This document shows positions 53,765 through 62,906 of a stretch of 64,000 nucleotides of DNA, piece by piece. The stretch is from Alkalimarinus sediminis (lineage in GTDB: Bacteria > Pseudomonadota > Gammaproteobacteria > Pseudomonadales > Oleiphilaceae). The notes below the pieces were generated by a model. The model saw nothing but the letters and a program-made list of their open reading frames with translations, had not been told where the DNA came from and did no database searches. The position numbers were made by a program, and so were the translations under genes. The stretch's first letter is position 1, and the number at the start of each line of letters is the position of its first letter. Location of the stretch: positions 2,079,501-2,143,500 of the forward strand of contig NZ_CP101527.1 in NCBI RefSeq assembly GCF_026427595.1, given 5' to 3'.

Positions 53765-56296
53765 CTAATCTTGTCGGTTATTTCTTAAATTACCAATAAC
53801 AGACTCAAGCGCCCGATCAAATAACAAACCGTCATTAAGAATATTAACCTGTCCTAATTGGGCCATTTCTAGCAACTCAGATTTATTCTTATCGGCAATT
53901 TTAATACCGCTACGATCAACAAAAATATACTTACCAGTAACCCGAATAAGCGCTGCCAGTTTGCAGCGTACAATCTTGCCGTCTTCATGAAACTCCAGCC
54001 AAGACCCCACTCGCAACGACTCAATCATCTCAACGCTGACGGCATCCACTACTACTTCTGCTTTCTGCGCGTTTGATTCCTGAGGCACAACAGCGTCTGC
54101 GGTATTCTCTACAGGGTCAACAAGGTGTGATTCTGGTTGCTTAAGCTCCGCGCTATCTTCAGTTTTACTGTCAGTCAGCGGTATTTCTGAATCCGCCTCA
54201 GCACCTGTTACGCCATCAAGAATCGAGTCCACATCCTCAAGAAACGAGTCCATGCTTTTAGCCATGGAGTCTAGCGTACCTAATTGATCAGCCTCTTCTG
54301 GCAGAGCCGGTGTATCAGCCTTTTCAGCTAGAGCAGGTTTCACTAGGTCGCTAAAGTCCTGCTTGGGTTCTGCTTTCGTCTCTTTGGGCCGGGCAACATC
54401 AGCACCCGCAGAAGCTAGCATCTGCAGCGCATCAATATGTAAACCTTCGAGAGATTTAAGCAGCTCACTTGATTTAAAAGGGTCAAATGAGGTTTCACCC
54501 AAGCCTGCTCTCAGTTTTTTAAGTAAACTAGGGATCATCTTTAACAGATGGTTTCTTGCATCCGTCATCGATCTATCTGGGCAGACACTCCAGATCAGAT
54601 CTTCTGCAACCGATAGCGCACTGGCCCACTCTGCACTCTGCTCACCATGTTTCAGGTAAGTGAGAGACATATACTGCCCCCACCCCTCATTTAGCAATGT
54701 TTGCGCAGAGCTTGGCAGCTGTTTATTGCCAACAAGACACTCAATACTCTTCTGAACCACAGCCTTCGCAGTTTCATTTCTTGCCAGCCCCTCTTCAGCA
54801 TCTCGCGTTCGCTGCTCAATCAACTGCCCTCGACGATTTTCAATATCGAGAAAACGACTAAACTCAGATAGCAGTGACTCAAACACGCTAATGTCATTAT
54901 CAAAGTCATCCAGAAGGTGTTGAACAATATACTCGACCTTCTCTTTTAACGGGTCTCTCTGGCCTTCTGGCTTCTCATTCCACCCAATAGCCGCCGTCGC
55001 AATCTCATTGAGCAGTTTTCGCGCGGGATGACCTCCTCTGTTAAAAAAGCTTCTATCTAACATCGCGACTTTTAACATTGGGATCTGCAAACGTGCAATC
55101 AATGCTTTCATCGTCGGTTGTAGCTGTCGGTCATCTAAAATAAATTCAAACAGCATCGACACTAGGTTAATAACATCATCATCAACCTTTTTCAGTTTTG
55201 GCTCTTCTATTCCTGAGGCCCCCATCTGATCAATCAACAATGATCTGAAATTCATCACCCCAATGGCGCCATCGCCACCTTGTGGAAGTTGCATACCATG
55301 CTGCGCATTAGACAGTACTGATACCACCTGGTCACGACTAACCTCTGTGAAACCTGCAGCACTCACGCCGCCTCCTGTCGCAAAACCACCGCTGATTTGC
55401 TGACTACCGCCCTGGGCATGGAGCATACTGCGCAAACTTTCGAATAAACCGCTATCTTCTTCGATAACCTCACCGGTTTCGCCATCAACTAGGTTATGAC
55501 TTGATGGAGCGTTGTGATTACTTGATGGTGATTGGTAAGAGGATGATGATCGATTTGACGATGACCCTCTGGACGCTCGCTGTTCGGCCGCTCTAACCTG
55601 CTTAAGATCGGGGATGACGCCATCTTGTATAAATTGCTGATTGGCTTTCTGATACACCGCGTCAACGCTACTCAAGACATATTTCTCGAATAGTTTAAAT
55701 ATGATTAGTTTGGACTCTATATCGACCTGTAGATCTTTACAGCCATCTACAAAACTATGCACAATTACTTCTGGGCTTGCGGGAATATGCGCCTGGTCTA
55801 ACTTCTCATTTGGGAGTAACGCCTCAACCCGTATCTGATAGTGATCAACTGACTGCCCACAATTGTTACGAGTTTTACTAACCATACCCTCAATAGCGAC
55901 CCGCTCTTCCAACTCTTCATTTTGCACAAGGCTGAGTGAGTCAAGAGTGGAAGGTGCTTCTGCAGAGGCCAAACCAGCGAGTTTGTAACGACCTACCTGA
56001 TTAAAAGACCTGACAACTGATTGAAGCATTAAAAGTGCAATCTGCTTGCGCTGTAACCTGACCTCTCTCATGGAATCGAAATACTTAGCCTGCTCGCCAT
56101 TAGACCCAGCCTTATCTGCCAGTTCAAACAGTGCATCATCGGCATTATCAAAAAGCTGACGCAACAAGGTTTTCAGCTCTCCGACCGCCAAGTCTCTTAC
56201 CTTGGCAAGAGGCGCAGGCAGCGAACCAGTGGAATTTTTACCATCTGGTACCGATCTCAATTTATCAAGGTCAACTACATTATGATTCTGCGTCAT
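53765..56296 (-). CDS. DUF1631 domain-containing protein
   Basis: An 843-residue soluble protein with the layout of DUF1631 proteins. The N terminus is helical (VRDLAVGELKTLLRQLFDNA). A Ser-rich linker lies at about 240-265. The central domain (about 345-620) has PTMKALIARLQIPMLKVAML and FFNRGGHPARKLLNEIATAA. An acidic variable segment spans about 645-760, and a C-terminal beta-rich module (SLRVGSWLEFHEDGKIVRCK) resembles PilZ-like barrels. The family is common in gammaproteobacteria near ampD and nadC and has no settled function. Confidence 0.85.
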   Translation of the reverse strand: MTQNHNVVDLDKLRSVPDGKNSTGSLPAPLAKVRDLAVGELKTLLRQLFDNADDALFELADKAGSNGEQAKYFDSMREVRLQRKQIALLMLQSVVRSFNQVGRYKLAGLASAEAPSTLDSLSLVQNEELEERVAIEGMVSKTRNNCGQSVDHYQIRVEALLPNEKLDQAHIPASPEVIVHSFVDGCKDLQVDIESKLIIFKLFEKYVLSSVDAVYQKANQQFIQDGVIPDLKQVRAAEQRASRGSSSNRSSSSYQSPSSNHNAPSSHNLVDGETGEVIEEDSGLFESLRSMLHAQGGSQQISGGFATGGGVSAAGFTEVSRDQVVSVLSNAQHGMQLPQGGDGAIGVMNFRSLLIDQMGASGIEEPKLKKVDDDVINLVSMLFEFILDDRQLQPTMKALIARLQIPMLKVAMLDRSFFNRGGHPARKLLNEIATAAIGWNEKPEGQRDPLKEKVEYIVQHLLDDFDNDISVFESLLSEFSRFLDIENRRGQLIEQRTRDAEEGLARNETAKAVVQKSIECLVGNKQLPSSAQTLLNEGWGQYMSLTYLKHGEQSAEWASALSVAEDLIWSVCPDRSMTDARNHLLKMIPSLLKKLRAGLGETSFDPFKSSELLKSLEGLHIDALQMLASAGADVARPKETKAEPKQDFSDLVKPALAEKADTPALPEEADQLGTLDSMAKSMDSFLEDVDSILDGVTGAEADSEIPLTDSKTEDSAELKQPESHLVDPVENTADAVVPQESNAQKAEVVVDAVSVEMIESLRVGSWLEFHEDGKIVRCKLAALIRVTGKYIFVDRSGIKIADKNKSELLEMAQLGQVNILNDGLLFDRALESVIGNLRNNRQD

Positions 56297-56507
56297 ATTG
56301 ATTTCACTATAAGTAGCTATTATCAGATCCTTTCCCGTCGTTACAGTCGATGAGGCAAGGAATTCTTTTATTTCACTTTAATTTACAATTCATTTTTCCA
56401 CTGATTTTCAATCTTTTATAGGTCATCTGTGTCAACAAATGTCACGAAATGTCACTTCGAGAAGTGAGTCACAATTTGAGGTTTCATTGCGTCAAACTAA
56501 CCACTAT

Positions 56508-56587
56508 GTCAGTTAACAGGTACTCACGTCAGTTAACAGGTACTCACGTCAGTTAAGAAGTACTCGCGTCAGTTAACCAGTACTCAC
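56508..56587. repeat. Tandem repeat, 20-bp unit, four copies
   Basis: The unit GTCAGTTAACAGGTACTCAC occurs twice perfectly, then in two copies with two to three changes. Each unit contains the palindrome GTTAAC or a near form. Confidence 0.9.
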
Positions 56588-56730
56588 GATGCCAACCAAC
56601 CAGTAATACTTAAAGCTTAGCAGTCAAACCATAGGAGTGAGCATCTGAGCGAGGCTTTCATTGCAAAAATTTAATTCACTCGCGATAACCGCTCTTGTAT
56701 AGTGGCAGCCATCACAATTAGAGACACATT

Positions 56731-56790
56731 AGTTAAAGACAGCACAGTTCAAGACAGCACAGTTCAAGACAGCATAGTTCAAGACAGCAT
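56731..56790. repeat. Tandem repeat, 15-bp unit, four copies
   Basis: The unit AGTTCAAGACAGCAC occurs four times with single-base changes. It lies about 40 bases before the protease start codon. Translated in the plus frame it would give a Val-Gln-Asp-Ser-Thr repeat, but that frame is not the protease frame. Confidence 0.9.
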
Positions 56791-56826
56791 AGCTGGAACC
56801 ACCACAGTTGGAGCAGCCCGAGCCCG

Positions 56827-57366
56827 ATGGATACACACAAAAAGCCTGAAGAGACGGTTAAAACCAGTAAAACAGGTCGCTATATGGCTATTATTGCCTG
56901 GATTATAGGCATGCTGCTGCTCACCCGTGTGTTTGGAGTATGGGAAGATAATCAACGTAATCCCAATCAAAACCTACCCACAACCTCAGAGTCAGCTGAG
57001 GCCGTCACTATCGCACTAGAGAGAAACCGCTATGGGCACTATGTATTCGATGGCGAGATCAACGGACATACCGTTACATTTATGATTGATACAGGCGCCA
57101 CCGACGTCGTAATACCTCAAGGGCTTGCCGATAAGATCGGTTTAGAGTCCTACGGACGCTCAAAAGCATCTACAGCAAACGGCGTCATTACCGTGTTCAA
57201 TACCTCACTCAAAAGGGTTAGCATTGGCCCAATAACCCTTTATAATGTGCGCGCTAGTATCAATCCAGCCATGAACACGGATGATTATGTGTTGATGGGG
57301 ATGAGCGCCTTAAAACATTTAGAGTTACGACAAAAAAGCTCCACCTTAACGCTCATACAGCATTAG
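56827..57366 (+). CDS. Membrane-anchored retropepsin-like aspartic protease (TIGR02281-type)
   Basis: A 179-residue protein. A single N-terminal membrane helix lies at about 19-37 (YMAIIAWIIGMLLLTRVFGV), followed by a retropepsin-like domain with the catalytic motif FMIDTGATDVVIPQGLADKI and the later flap and core motifs NGVITVFNTSLKRVSIGPIT and LMGMSALKHLEL. Such proteins are clan AA proteases that probably work as dimers in the periplasm; targets are unknown. The ATG lacks a strong ribosome-binding site. It precedes nadC. Confidence 0.85.
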   Translation: MDTHKKPEETVKTSKTGRYMAIIAWIIGMLLLTRVFGVWEDNQRNPNQNLPTTSESAEAVTIALERNRYGHYVFDGEINGHTVTFMIDTGATDVVIPQGLADKIGLESYGRSKASTANGVITVFNTSLKRVSIGPITLYNVRASINPAMNTDDYVLMGMSALKHLELRQKSSTLTLIQH

Positions 57367-57474
57367 CCGCGGTATCTCACGCTCTCAGCGTCACAAGTGG
57401 CGATGGTTTTACCGTATAACACCCGGCACCCAATGTGTCTAAAACCCAACATTTAAACAGCCAGACATTTCAAT

Positions 57475-58311
57475 ATGACCAATATGTTACACACTGCCAT
57501 TATCAAAAACGTGACTTCAGCACTCGAAGAAGACTTGGGTAGTGGTGACATTACTGCTCAGCTAATTCCAGAACAGACTCAGGCTAAGGCAACGGTCATC
57601 ACGCGTGAACACTGTGTTGTTTGTGGTATTGATTGGGTTAATGAGGTTTTTAAACAGGTCGATGAGAACATTCAGGTCAAGTGGCATGTTGCAGAGGGTG
57701 ACTGGGTTGAGCCTAACACACAGCTTTTTTCGTTAGAGGGGCCTGCAAGAGGTTTGCTGACCGGCGAGCGCGCCGCTCTTAATTTTTTACAAACTCTCTC
57801 AGGTACAGCTACGATCTGTAAAGCTTACGCATCTCTAGTCTCACACACCCCAGTAAAGTTGCTGGACACACGAAAAACCATTCCTGGTTTAAGACAGGCC
57901 CAAAAGTATGCGGTGACCATTGGTGGCTGCCACAACCACCGTATTGGCCTCTATGATGCATTTTTGATCAAAGAAAACCATATTATGGCATGCGGCTCCA
58001 TCGAGAAAGCCGTAGAAAGTGCTCACACTATCGCTCCAGGAAAGCCCGTCGAGGTTGAAGTTGAAAGCATGACAGAGTTAGAGCAAGCACTCAACGCCAA
58101 GGCAGATATCATCATGCTCGACAATTTTGATAACGACGCGTTAGTAAAAGCTGTCAAACTCGCCGCAGGTATTGCAAAGCTAGAAGCTTCAGGTGGTATT
58201 AATAAACAAACCATTGCAGCAATCGCCGAAACAGGCGTTGACTATATATCAATAGGCGCTTTGACCAAAGACTGTAAGGCTATTGACCTCTCGATGAGGT
58301 TTTCACTATAA
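57475..58311 (+). CDS. nadC: NadC, nicotinate-nucleotide pyrophosphorylase
   Basis: A 278-residue quinolinate phosphoribosyltransferase. Motifs include [15 protein letters not shown] near the N terminus, [54 protein letters not shown] and the final [20 protein letters not shown]. It converts quinolinate and PRPP to nicotinate mononucleotide in de novo NAD synthesis. Length is normal. Confidence 0.97.
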   Translation: MTNMLHTAIIKNVTSALEEDLGSGDITAQLIPEQTQAKATVITREHCVVCGIDWVNEVFKQVDENIQVKWHVAEGDWVEPNTQLFSLEGPARGLLTGERAALNFLQTLSGTATICKAYASLVSHTPVKLLDTRKTIPGLRQAQKYAVTIGGCHNHRIGLYDAFLIKENHIMACGSIEKAVESAHTIAPGKPVEVEVESMTELEQALNAKADIIMLDNFDNDALVKAVKLAAGIAKLEASGGINKQTIAAIAETGVDYISIGALTKDCKAIDLSMRFSL

Positions 58312-58535
58312 GTGACTAAAAATAAGCTAATAAAGGCAGGCTAATAAGTTATGGATAACTAAGCTACACTTTGTTACATAATGATACGCTTTGTTTCACA
58401 ATTATTAGCTGTTTTCAGATTACACTAACTTGTAAAAATAAAACTAGCGCTTTGAAATAACTAAATAACAAACAATAATAAGGCGATGACTCATACGCTA
58501 CATGGCTCAATTCGCTATAAGCAAGGATGCAATGA

Positions 58536-61289
58536 ATGGTAACTGGCAAGCTCCTAGAGGTTAGTTTAAACAGGTGGTTACTCCCCTTTAGAGACCACCC
58601 TCTAAGGGCAGTAGTAATCTTGCTAGCCTACCTTATGCTCGCTCGCCTCTCCGTTGCAATAACACTCCCAGACTCTCCAATCACGCCTATTTGGCTGCCA
58701 TCTGGGTTTGCACTCGCAATGATGTTCATATTTGGCAATCGAACACTACCGGTACTGTTTGTCGCAGCACTGACAAGCGCCGCCTCAGACTTTCTCTTGA
58801 ACACTCAAAATTTAGCCAACGGTTTAATACTCACAACGTCTTTTGGACTTCTGAATACACTGCAACCTTATCTGATCTATCACTTTTTCAACAAGGTGAC
58901 AAACGCGAGCTATCCATTTGATCGAGACCGAAACCTATTAGCATTTCTACTCGGCTCTATTCTGGTGATTGTTGCAACATCTTCGATATTTGCAGTGTTA
59001 TTCAATTTTGATCAACCTGACAGTAGCATAGACTTTGCCCTGAGAGTGTTGGTTTTTACCCTGGCAGATCTATCAGGCATTTTATTCCTCACGCCACTCA
59101 TACTGGCGCATCATCAATTTCGTGGCTTGCGTTATTTTTCTGACAAACTCCTCGAGTGGTTAGCATGGTTTGTTGCATTAGCAATGATCTCATACCTAGC
59201 CTTTTACCAGGGTATTCAAGGTATATTTTTAATACTCCCCCTTACCATCTGGGCCGCGACTCGCTTTAGCCAACCAGGCTGCACGGCGGCCGTTTCGATA
59301 ATATTATCACTGGCATTTGCGGCATTGGTTTATGTAGCCCCTATTAACAGTTCATCTCAAAGCGTCTATGACCTAGTAATGCTAGAGCTGCTGTTAGCAA
59401 TTATCATTGCCGTTACACTCTATGTCAGCGCCCTACTTGAAGAGCGAGCGAAAGCAGCTAGCAAACTTGAGGACACAGTGCTCCAGCGAACGAAACAACT
59501 GCAGGAAATCAATCAAGAGCTAATCGATGAAGTCTATGTTAGAAAACAGGCCGAGAAGTCTTTTCGACGTTCATCCCGCCGTTATAAAGCGCTTATTGAG
59601 ACCGCAGGCAGCACAATTATCGTTATTGATAGTCAGTATAAGATTAAGCAATGGAATAGTGCTGCAGAGTTACTCTTTGGCTACAGTCGGGATGAAGTGC
59701 TTGGTAAAAATTACATCGATTGTTTTGTACCCACACAGCATCAAGACGAAACCGCATGGAAAATAACCAAGGTAATAGAAAGTGGTGTCGGTAAAGAAAA
59801 CCTCGAAAGTGAAGCTGTGAGCTTTGATGGCGCCACACATGCAATGTTATGGAACATCAACCGAATCTCACAATCAGACGATGAACTTGCCCGCGTCATC
59901 CTTATTGGCCAGGATATTACAGAAATTCGAACCACCCAAGATCAACTTCACCACTTGGCTCACTTCGATATTCTGACAGGTGCAGCCAATCGGAGGCTAT
60001 TTGAAGATCGATGTAACCAAGCACTCAAACAGTCACTCAGACATCAGCACCATATCGCACTCATCAACCTGGACATCGACTTTTTCAAACGCATCAACGA
60101 CACATTAGGCCACGATGCCGGTGATGAGCTATTAAAGGTAATTGCAGCTCGCTTAACAGCCTGTGTCCGAAATGAAGATACGATCGCTCGGCTCGGTGGT
60201 GATGAGTTTGCGGTCCTACTGGCAGATGTTAATGGTGTCGAGGGGGCAGAAATTGTAGCCAGGAACATACTGGATGCAATTACAACCCCTATTCAACTCC
60301 CTGGGGGAGAATTAGTGATCACCTCAAGTATTGGTGTGTCTCTATCACCAAATGACGGCGTTCAATATGCTGAGCTTTTAAAGAATGCAGATATGGCCAT
60401 GTATCAGGCGAAAAGCGCGGGCCGTAATAATATCCAGTTCTACAACCCCAAAATGAATGAAGATATATTGCGCCAGCTCTCCATCGAGCAGGAGCTAAGA
60501 CATGCTATCAGCCATAACGAGTTTAAACTCTACTACCAGCCAATCATCGATATTGAGACTGGGCAAATTGTTGCGCTAGAGTCACTGTTGCGTTGGCAGC
60601 ACCCAACTAAAGGGTTGCTCTCCCCCCATGATTTCCTGAAAGTCGCAGAGCAAACAGGCCAACTGCTAGCCATTGGCGAGTGGGCACTGCAGAACGCCTG
60701 TCTTCAAGGTAAAGCCGTACAGGCAATGAGCCAAACGCCGGTGCAAATCACACTAAACCTATCCAACCGGCAGTATAGTCACCCTCAGTTAGTCAAAACC
60801 ATTGAACGAATACTAATGGAGACTCGCTTTAACCCATCTTTTTTAGTGTTAGAGATTGAAGAAAATACCATTACGAATAAGCTCGAGGAGTCGGTGACCA
60901 CCCTTAAAAAGCTCAAACAACTGGGGCTAACACTCACCATTGATAGCTTCGGCACCGGTATTTCGTCACTCAGCCACCTTAAAAAACTACCTATTGATAC
61001 CATCAAGATTGACCGAACATTTATAAAAGGTATTCCTGAAGACGAGAACGATATGATCATCACCGAAACACTGATCAATATCGCCCATAAAATGAATATC
61101 AGCACATTTGCAACAGGCGTCGAAACCAGAGACCAAGAAGCCTTCCTAAAAATCAACGGCTGCCAATATGTGCAAGGCTATCTATATTCGAACCCACTAC
61201 CAAGTGAGCTGCTCCCGCAGCTTTTCCAAGAAATTCGCAATGGGCTTTGTTTAAGTGAAGGCCACCCGGCTATTCTGTCTCAGGAGTAG
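58536..61289 (+). CDS. MASE1-PAS-GGDEF-EAL c-di-GMP signalling protein with degenerate EAL domain
   Basis: A 917-residue protein. An N-terminal MASE1-type sensor with about eight membrane helices spans roughly 15-300. Then come a coiled coil, a PAS domain (about 345-465), a GGDEF domain (about 475-640) and an EAL domain (about 650-895). The cyclase motif is intact (RLGGDEF, 552-558) with a feedback RxxD site (RNED, 545-548). In the EAL domain the signature reads ESL (682-684), the DDFGTG loop reads DSFGTG (803-808) and the AEGVE segment reads ATGVE (859-863). It is therefore likely a diguanylate cyclase with a non-catalytic or weak EAL domain. AAGG precedes ATG 58536. Confidence 0.92.
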   Translation: MVTGKLLEVSLNRWLLPFRDHPLRAVVILLAYLMLARLSVAITLPDSPITPIWLPSGFALAMMFIFGNRTLPVLFVAALTSAASDFLLNTQNLANGLILTTSFGLLNTLQPYLIYHFFNKVTNASYPFDRDRNLLAFLLGSILVIVATSSIFAVLFNFDQPDSSIDFALRVLVFTLADLSGILFLTPLILAHHQFRGLRYFSDKLLEWLAWFVALAMISYLAFYQGIQGIFLILPLTIWAATRFSQPGCTAAVSIILSLAFAALVYVAPINSSSQSVYDLVMLELLLAIIIAVTLYVSALLEERAKAASKLEDTVLQRTKQLQEINQELIDEVYVRKQAEKSFRRSSRRYKALIETAGSTIIVIDSQYKIKQWNSAAELLFGYSRDEVLGKNYIDCFVPTQHQDETAWKITKVIESGVGKENLESEAVSFDGATHAMLWNINRISQSDDELARVILIGQDITEIRTTQDQLHHLAHFDILTGAANRRLFEDRCNQALKQSLRHQHHIALINLDIDFFKRINDTLGHDAGDELLKVIAARLTACVRNEDTIARLGGDEFAVLLADVNGVEGAEIVARNILDAITTPIQLPGGELVITSSIGVSLSPNDGVQYAELLKNADMAMYQAKSAGRNNIQFYNPKMNEDILRQLSIEQELRHAISHNEFKLYYQPIIDIETGQIVALESLLRWQHPTKGLLSPHDFLKVAEQTGQLLAIGEWALQNACLQGKAVQAMSQTPVQITLNLSNRQYSHPQLVKTIERILMETRFNPSFLVLEIEENTITNKLEESVTTLKKLKQLGLTLTIDSFGTGISSLSHLKKLPIDTIKIDRTFIKGIPEDENDMIITETLINIAHKMNISTFATGVETRDQEAFLKINGCQYVQGYLYSNPLPSELLPQLFQEIRNGLCLSEGHPAILSQE

Positions 61290-61355
61290 CAAGCGCTTAT
61301 GTTTCGGCTTAATAGAGACTTACCACCCTTGAGGTCACGTTATGGTAGAGCGCTA

Positions 61356-61673
61356 CTAACTTCGACTAATCAATTGATCAAACTTTTTAAATGATAGAAT
61401 AAAAGCCTCACCATTTATGTTAGTCCCTTTGAAGTACTCTTCCGCCATAGGAGCTATACCACTGGTTTTAGGTAGCTCTGCTTTATGCTCAATAATCATC
61501 TTGAGCCTGGGTATAAAAACAAATTGCGTCCACTCGGGAAAACTCATCGTATCAATGCAGAATGGCTCTTTACTCATTAATTGCGCCTGGCTAACCGGCT
61601 CTTCTGACCACAACGCTAGCCGCCTTAACTCTAGCTCTATTTCCAACAGCAAATCAGCAACGTCTGAATGCAT
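61356..61673 (-). CDS. YqcC family protein (DUF446)
   Basis: A 105-residue soluble helical protein with the YqcC pattern (ADLLLEIELELRRLALWSEE; FCIDTMSFPEWTQFVFIPRL). The family is widespread in gammaproteobacteria, often next to the tRNA pseudouridine synthase gene truC, and its function is not established. No truC is adjacent here. It converges with the c-di-GMP gene. Confidence 0.88.
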   Translation of the reverse strand: MHSDVADLLLEIELELRRLALWSEEPVSQAQLMSKEPFCIDTMSFPEWTQFVFIPRLKMIIEHKAELPKTSGIAPMAEEYFKGTNINGEAFILSFKKFDQLISRS

Positions 61674-61851
61674 ATCATTACCTCAATACACATTTACTGA
61701 ACTCGTAAATGTCTTTCTATTTGAATAGATAAACCTGGATAATCGGGCCTCAATTAACCATTACAGGTCATTTCGTGCTTTGAACCTAATGATAAAGGTT
61801 TTAGAATGGCCCACCAAGCAGCACCGCTAAATTTAACTTTTGAGGATAATC

Positions 61852-62898
61852 ATGGAATACCCTACTTCTTTAAACTCACTGTTATCATCAACTGAACTAA
61901 AATTTCGTTGGGTTAACATCGGTAGGGGTATTAGAAATATTACTCATGAGCAGTTTGAATCCTTCGAGTCATGCCAAGCGGTATACCCCTGGCCTTTAGA
62001 GTATCAAGCCCAGTTCGCACTCATTGTGTGGAATCCTAGCCAAGACCAACAGCATACTATCTGGTTCTTTAAGCTCCCTTTGGATGAACAAGGTTTAATC
62101 ATTCCACAGGCGCGGGATGCATTGATTCTAGAACTGCTAGCGATGTTAGGCATAACCTCTTCTAAACAACAAAATAGAAACGAATCATCCGTTTATACGT
62201 TCGAGCCAGACGATGAACAAAAGGCAGCAATACATGCTAAAGTCAGTAAGATTTTTGCTGAGCCTCCTTCATCTTGGTTTCAGCCAGTGCAAGACTATTT
62301 ATCAAATAAAAATTCAGGTATCCCGTGGAGTAACCTTGGGCTTCAGGGGTTTGCGGATGTAGTCGAAAGAATATCCGAAGAGAAAATCGCAGCCACACTC
62401 GCAGATGCCATTAGCTGGATCGACGCCCCCGTATTCGAAGCATTATGCCGCTTTATTCAACACAAAAAAGCCCCTGCGATTTTAATACCCGCTATCGCCA
62501 AACGTATCAGGGAATCTTTGTCAGAGCCTCATCAAGATGCGCTCCCCGCCAGCTTCTATGACAGCGCGATAAGAGCCTTTGCACAAGCCGATAGAAGCGA
62601 TCATGTAACAGACAGTATTCGCTTAGTACTTACATCCCCGCTGGGTGAAAATACAACTATCCTGAAAAGCATTGGGCTAACCTGTTGGACACATTTAAAA
62701 CAGAAAGCGCTAATGAAGCTATATCTAGACAAACTATCACAAGTATCTGACGGAGCGCCGCTATTTAACCAACAGTTATCCGATTTAATGTTTGTTCCTG
62801 ATATGCGACCAGAAGTAATGGCGCAATTTCGCAACCCAGAACGTTCTGAAAGCCTGGGTGTCGCAATAGGAAGATTAATGAGTGGTATTAAAAGGTAG
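61852..62898 (+). CDS. DUF3549 family protein
   Basis: A 348-residue soluble protein with the pattern of DUF3549 (SLNSLLSSTELKFRWVNIGR; WPLEYQAQFALIVWNPSQDQ; IWFFKLPLDEQGLIIPQARD) and a helical, repeat-like C-terminal half. It occurs near yqcC in related bacteria; function is unknown. ATG at 61852 has a GAGG box six bases ahead; a TTG four codons earlier is in frame. The tandem 187-bp repeat array begins nine bases after its stop codon. Confidence 0.85.
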   Translation: MEYPTSLNSLLSSTELKFRWVNIGRGIRNITHEQFESFESCQAVYPWPLEYQAQFALIVWNPSQDQQHTIWFFKLPLDEQGLIIPQARDALILELLAMLGITSSKQQNRNESSVYTFEPDDEQKAAIHAKVSKIFAEPPSSWFQPVQDYLSNKNSGIPWSNLGLQGFADVVERISEEKIAATLADAISWIDAPVFEALCRFIQHKKAPAILIPAIAKRIRESLSEPHQDALPASFYDSAIRAFAQADRSDHVTDSIRLVLTSPLGENTTILKSIGLTCWTHLKQKALMKLYLDKLSQVSDGAPLFNQQLSDLMFVPDMRPEVMAQFRNPERSESLGVAIGRLMSGIKR

Positions 62899-62906
62899 AT
62901 AAACAC

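Larger units (their letters stand above)
56297..56826. other. Intergenic region upstream of the DUF1631 gene with two tandem arrays
   Basis: It is a 530-base divergent region. Besides the two tandem arrays annotated separately it holds T-rich sequence (56345-56420) next to the DUF1631 start. A plus-strand frame beginning at 56702 crosses the 15-bp array and is not considered a gene. Confidence 0.6.

Noticed and set aside
56702-56908. 68-codon plus-strand frame with a repeated Val-Gln-Asp-Ser pentapeptide
   Set aside because: It arises from the 15-bp tandem array, has no ribosome-binding site and overlaps the start of the well-supported protease gene in another frame.
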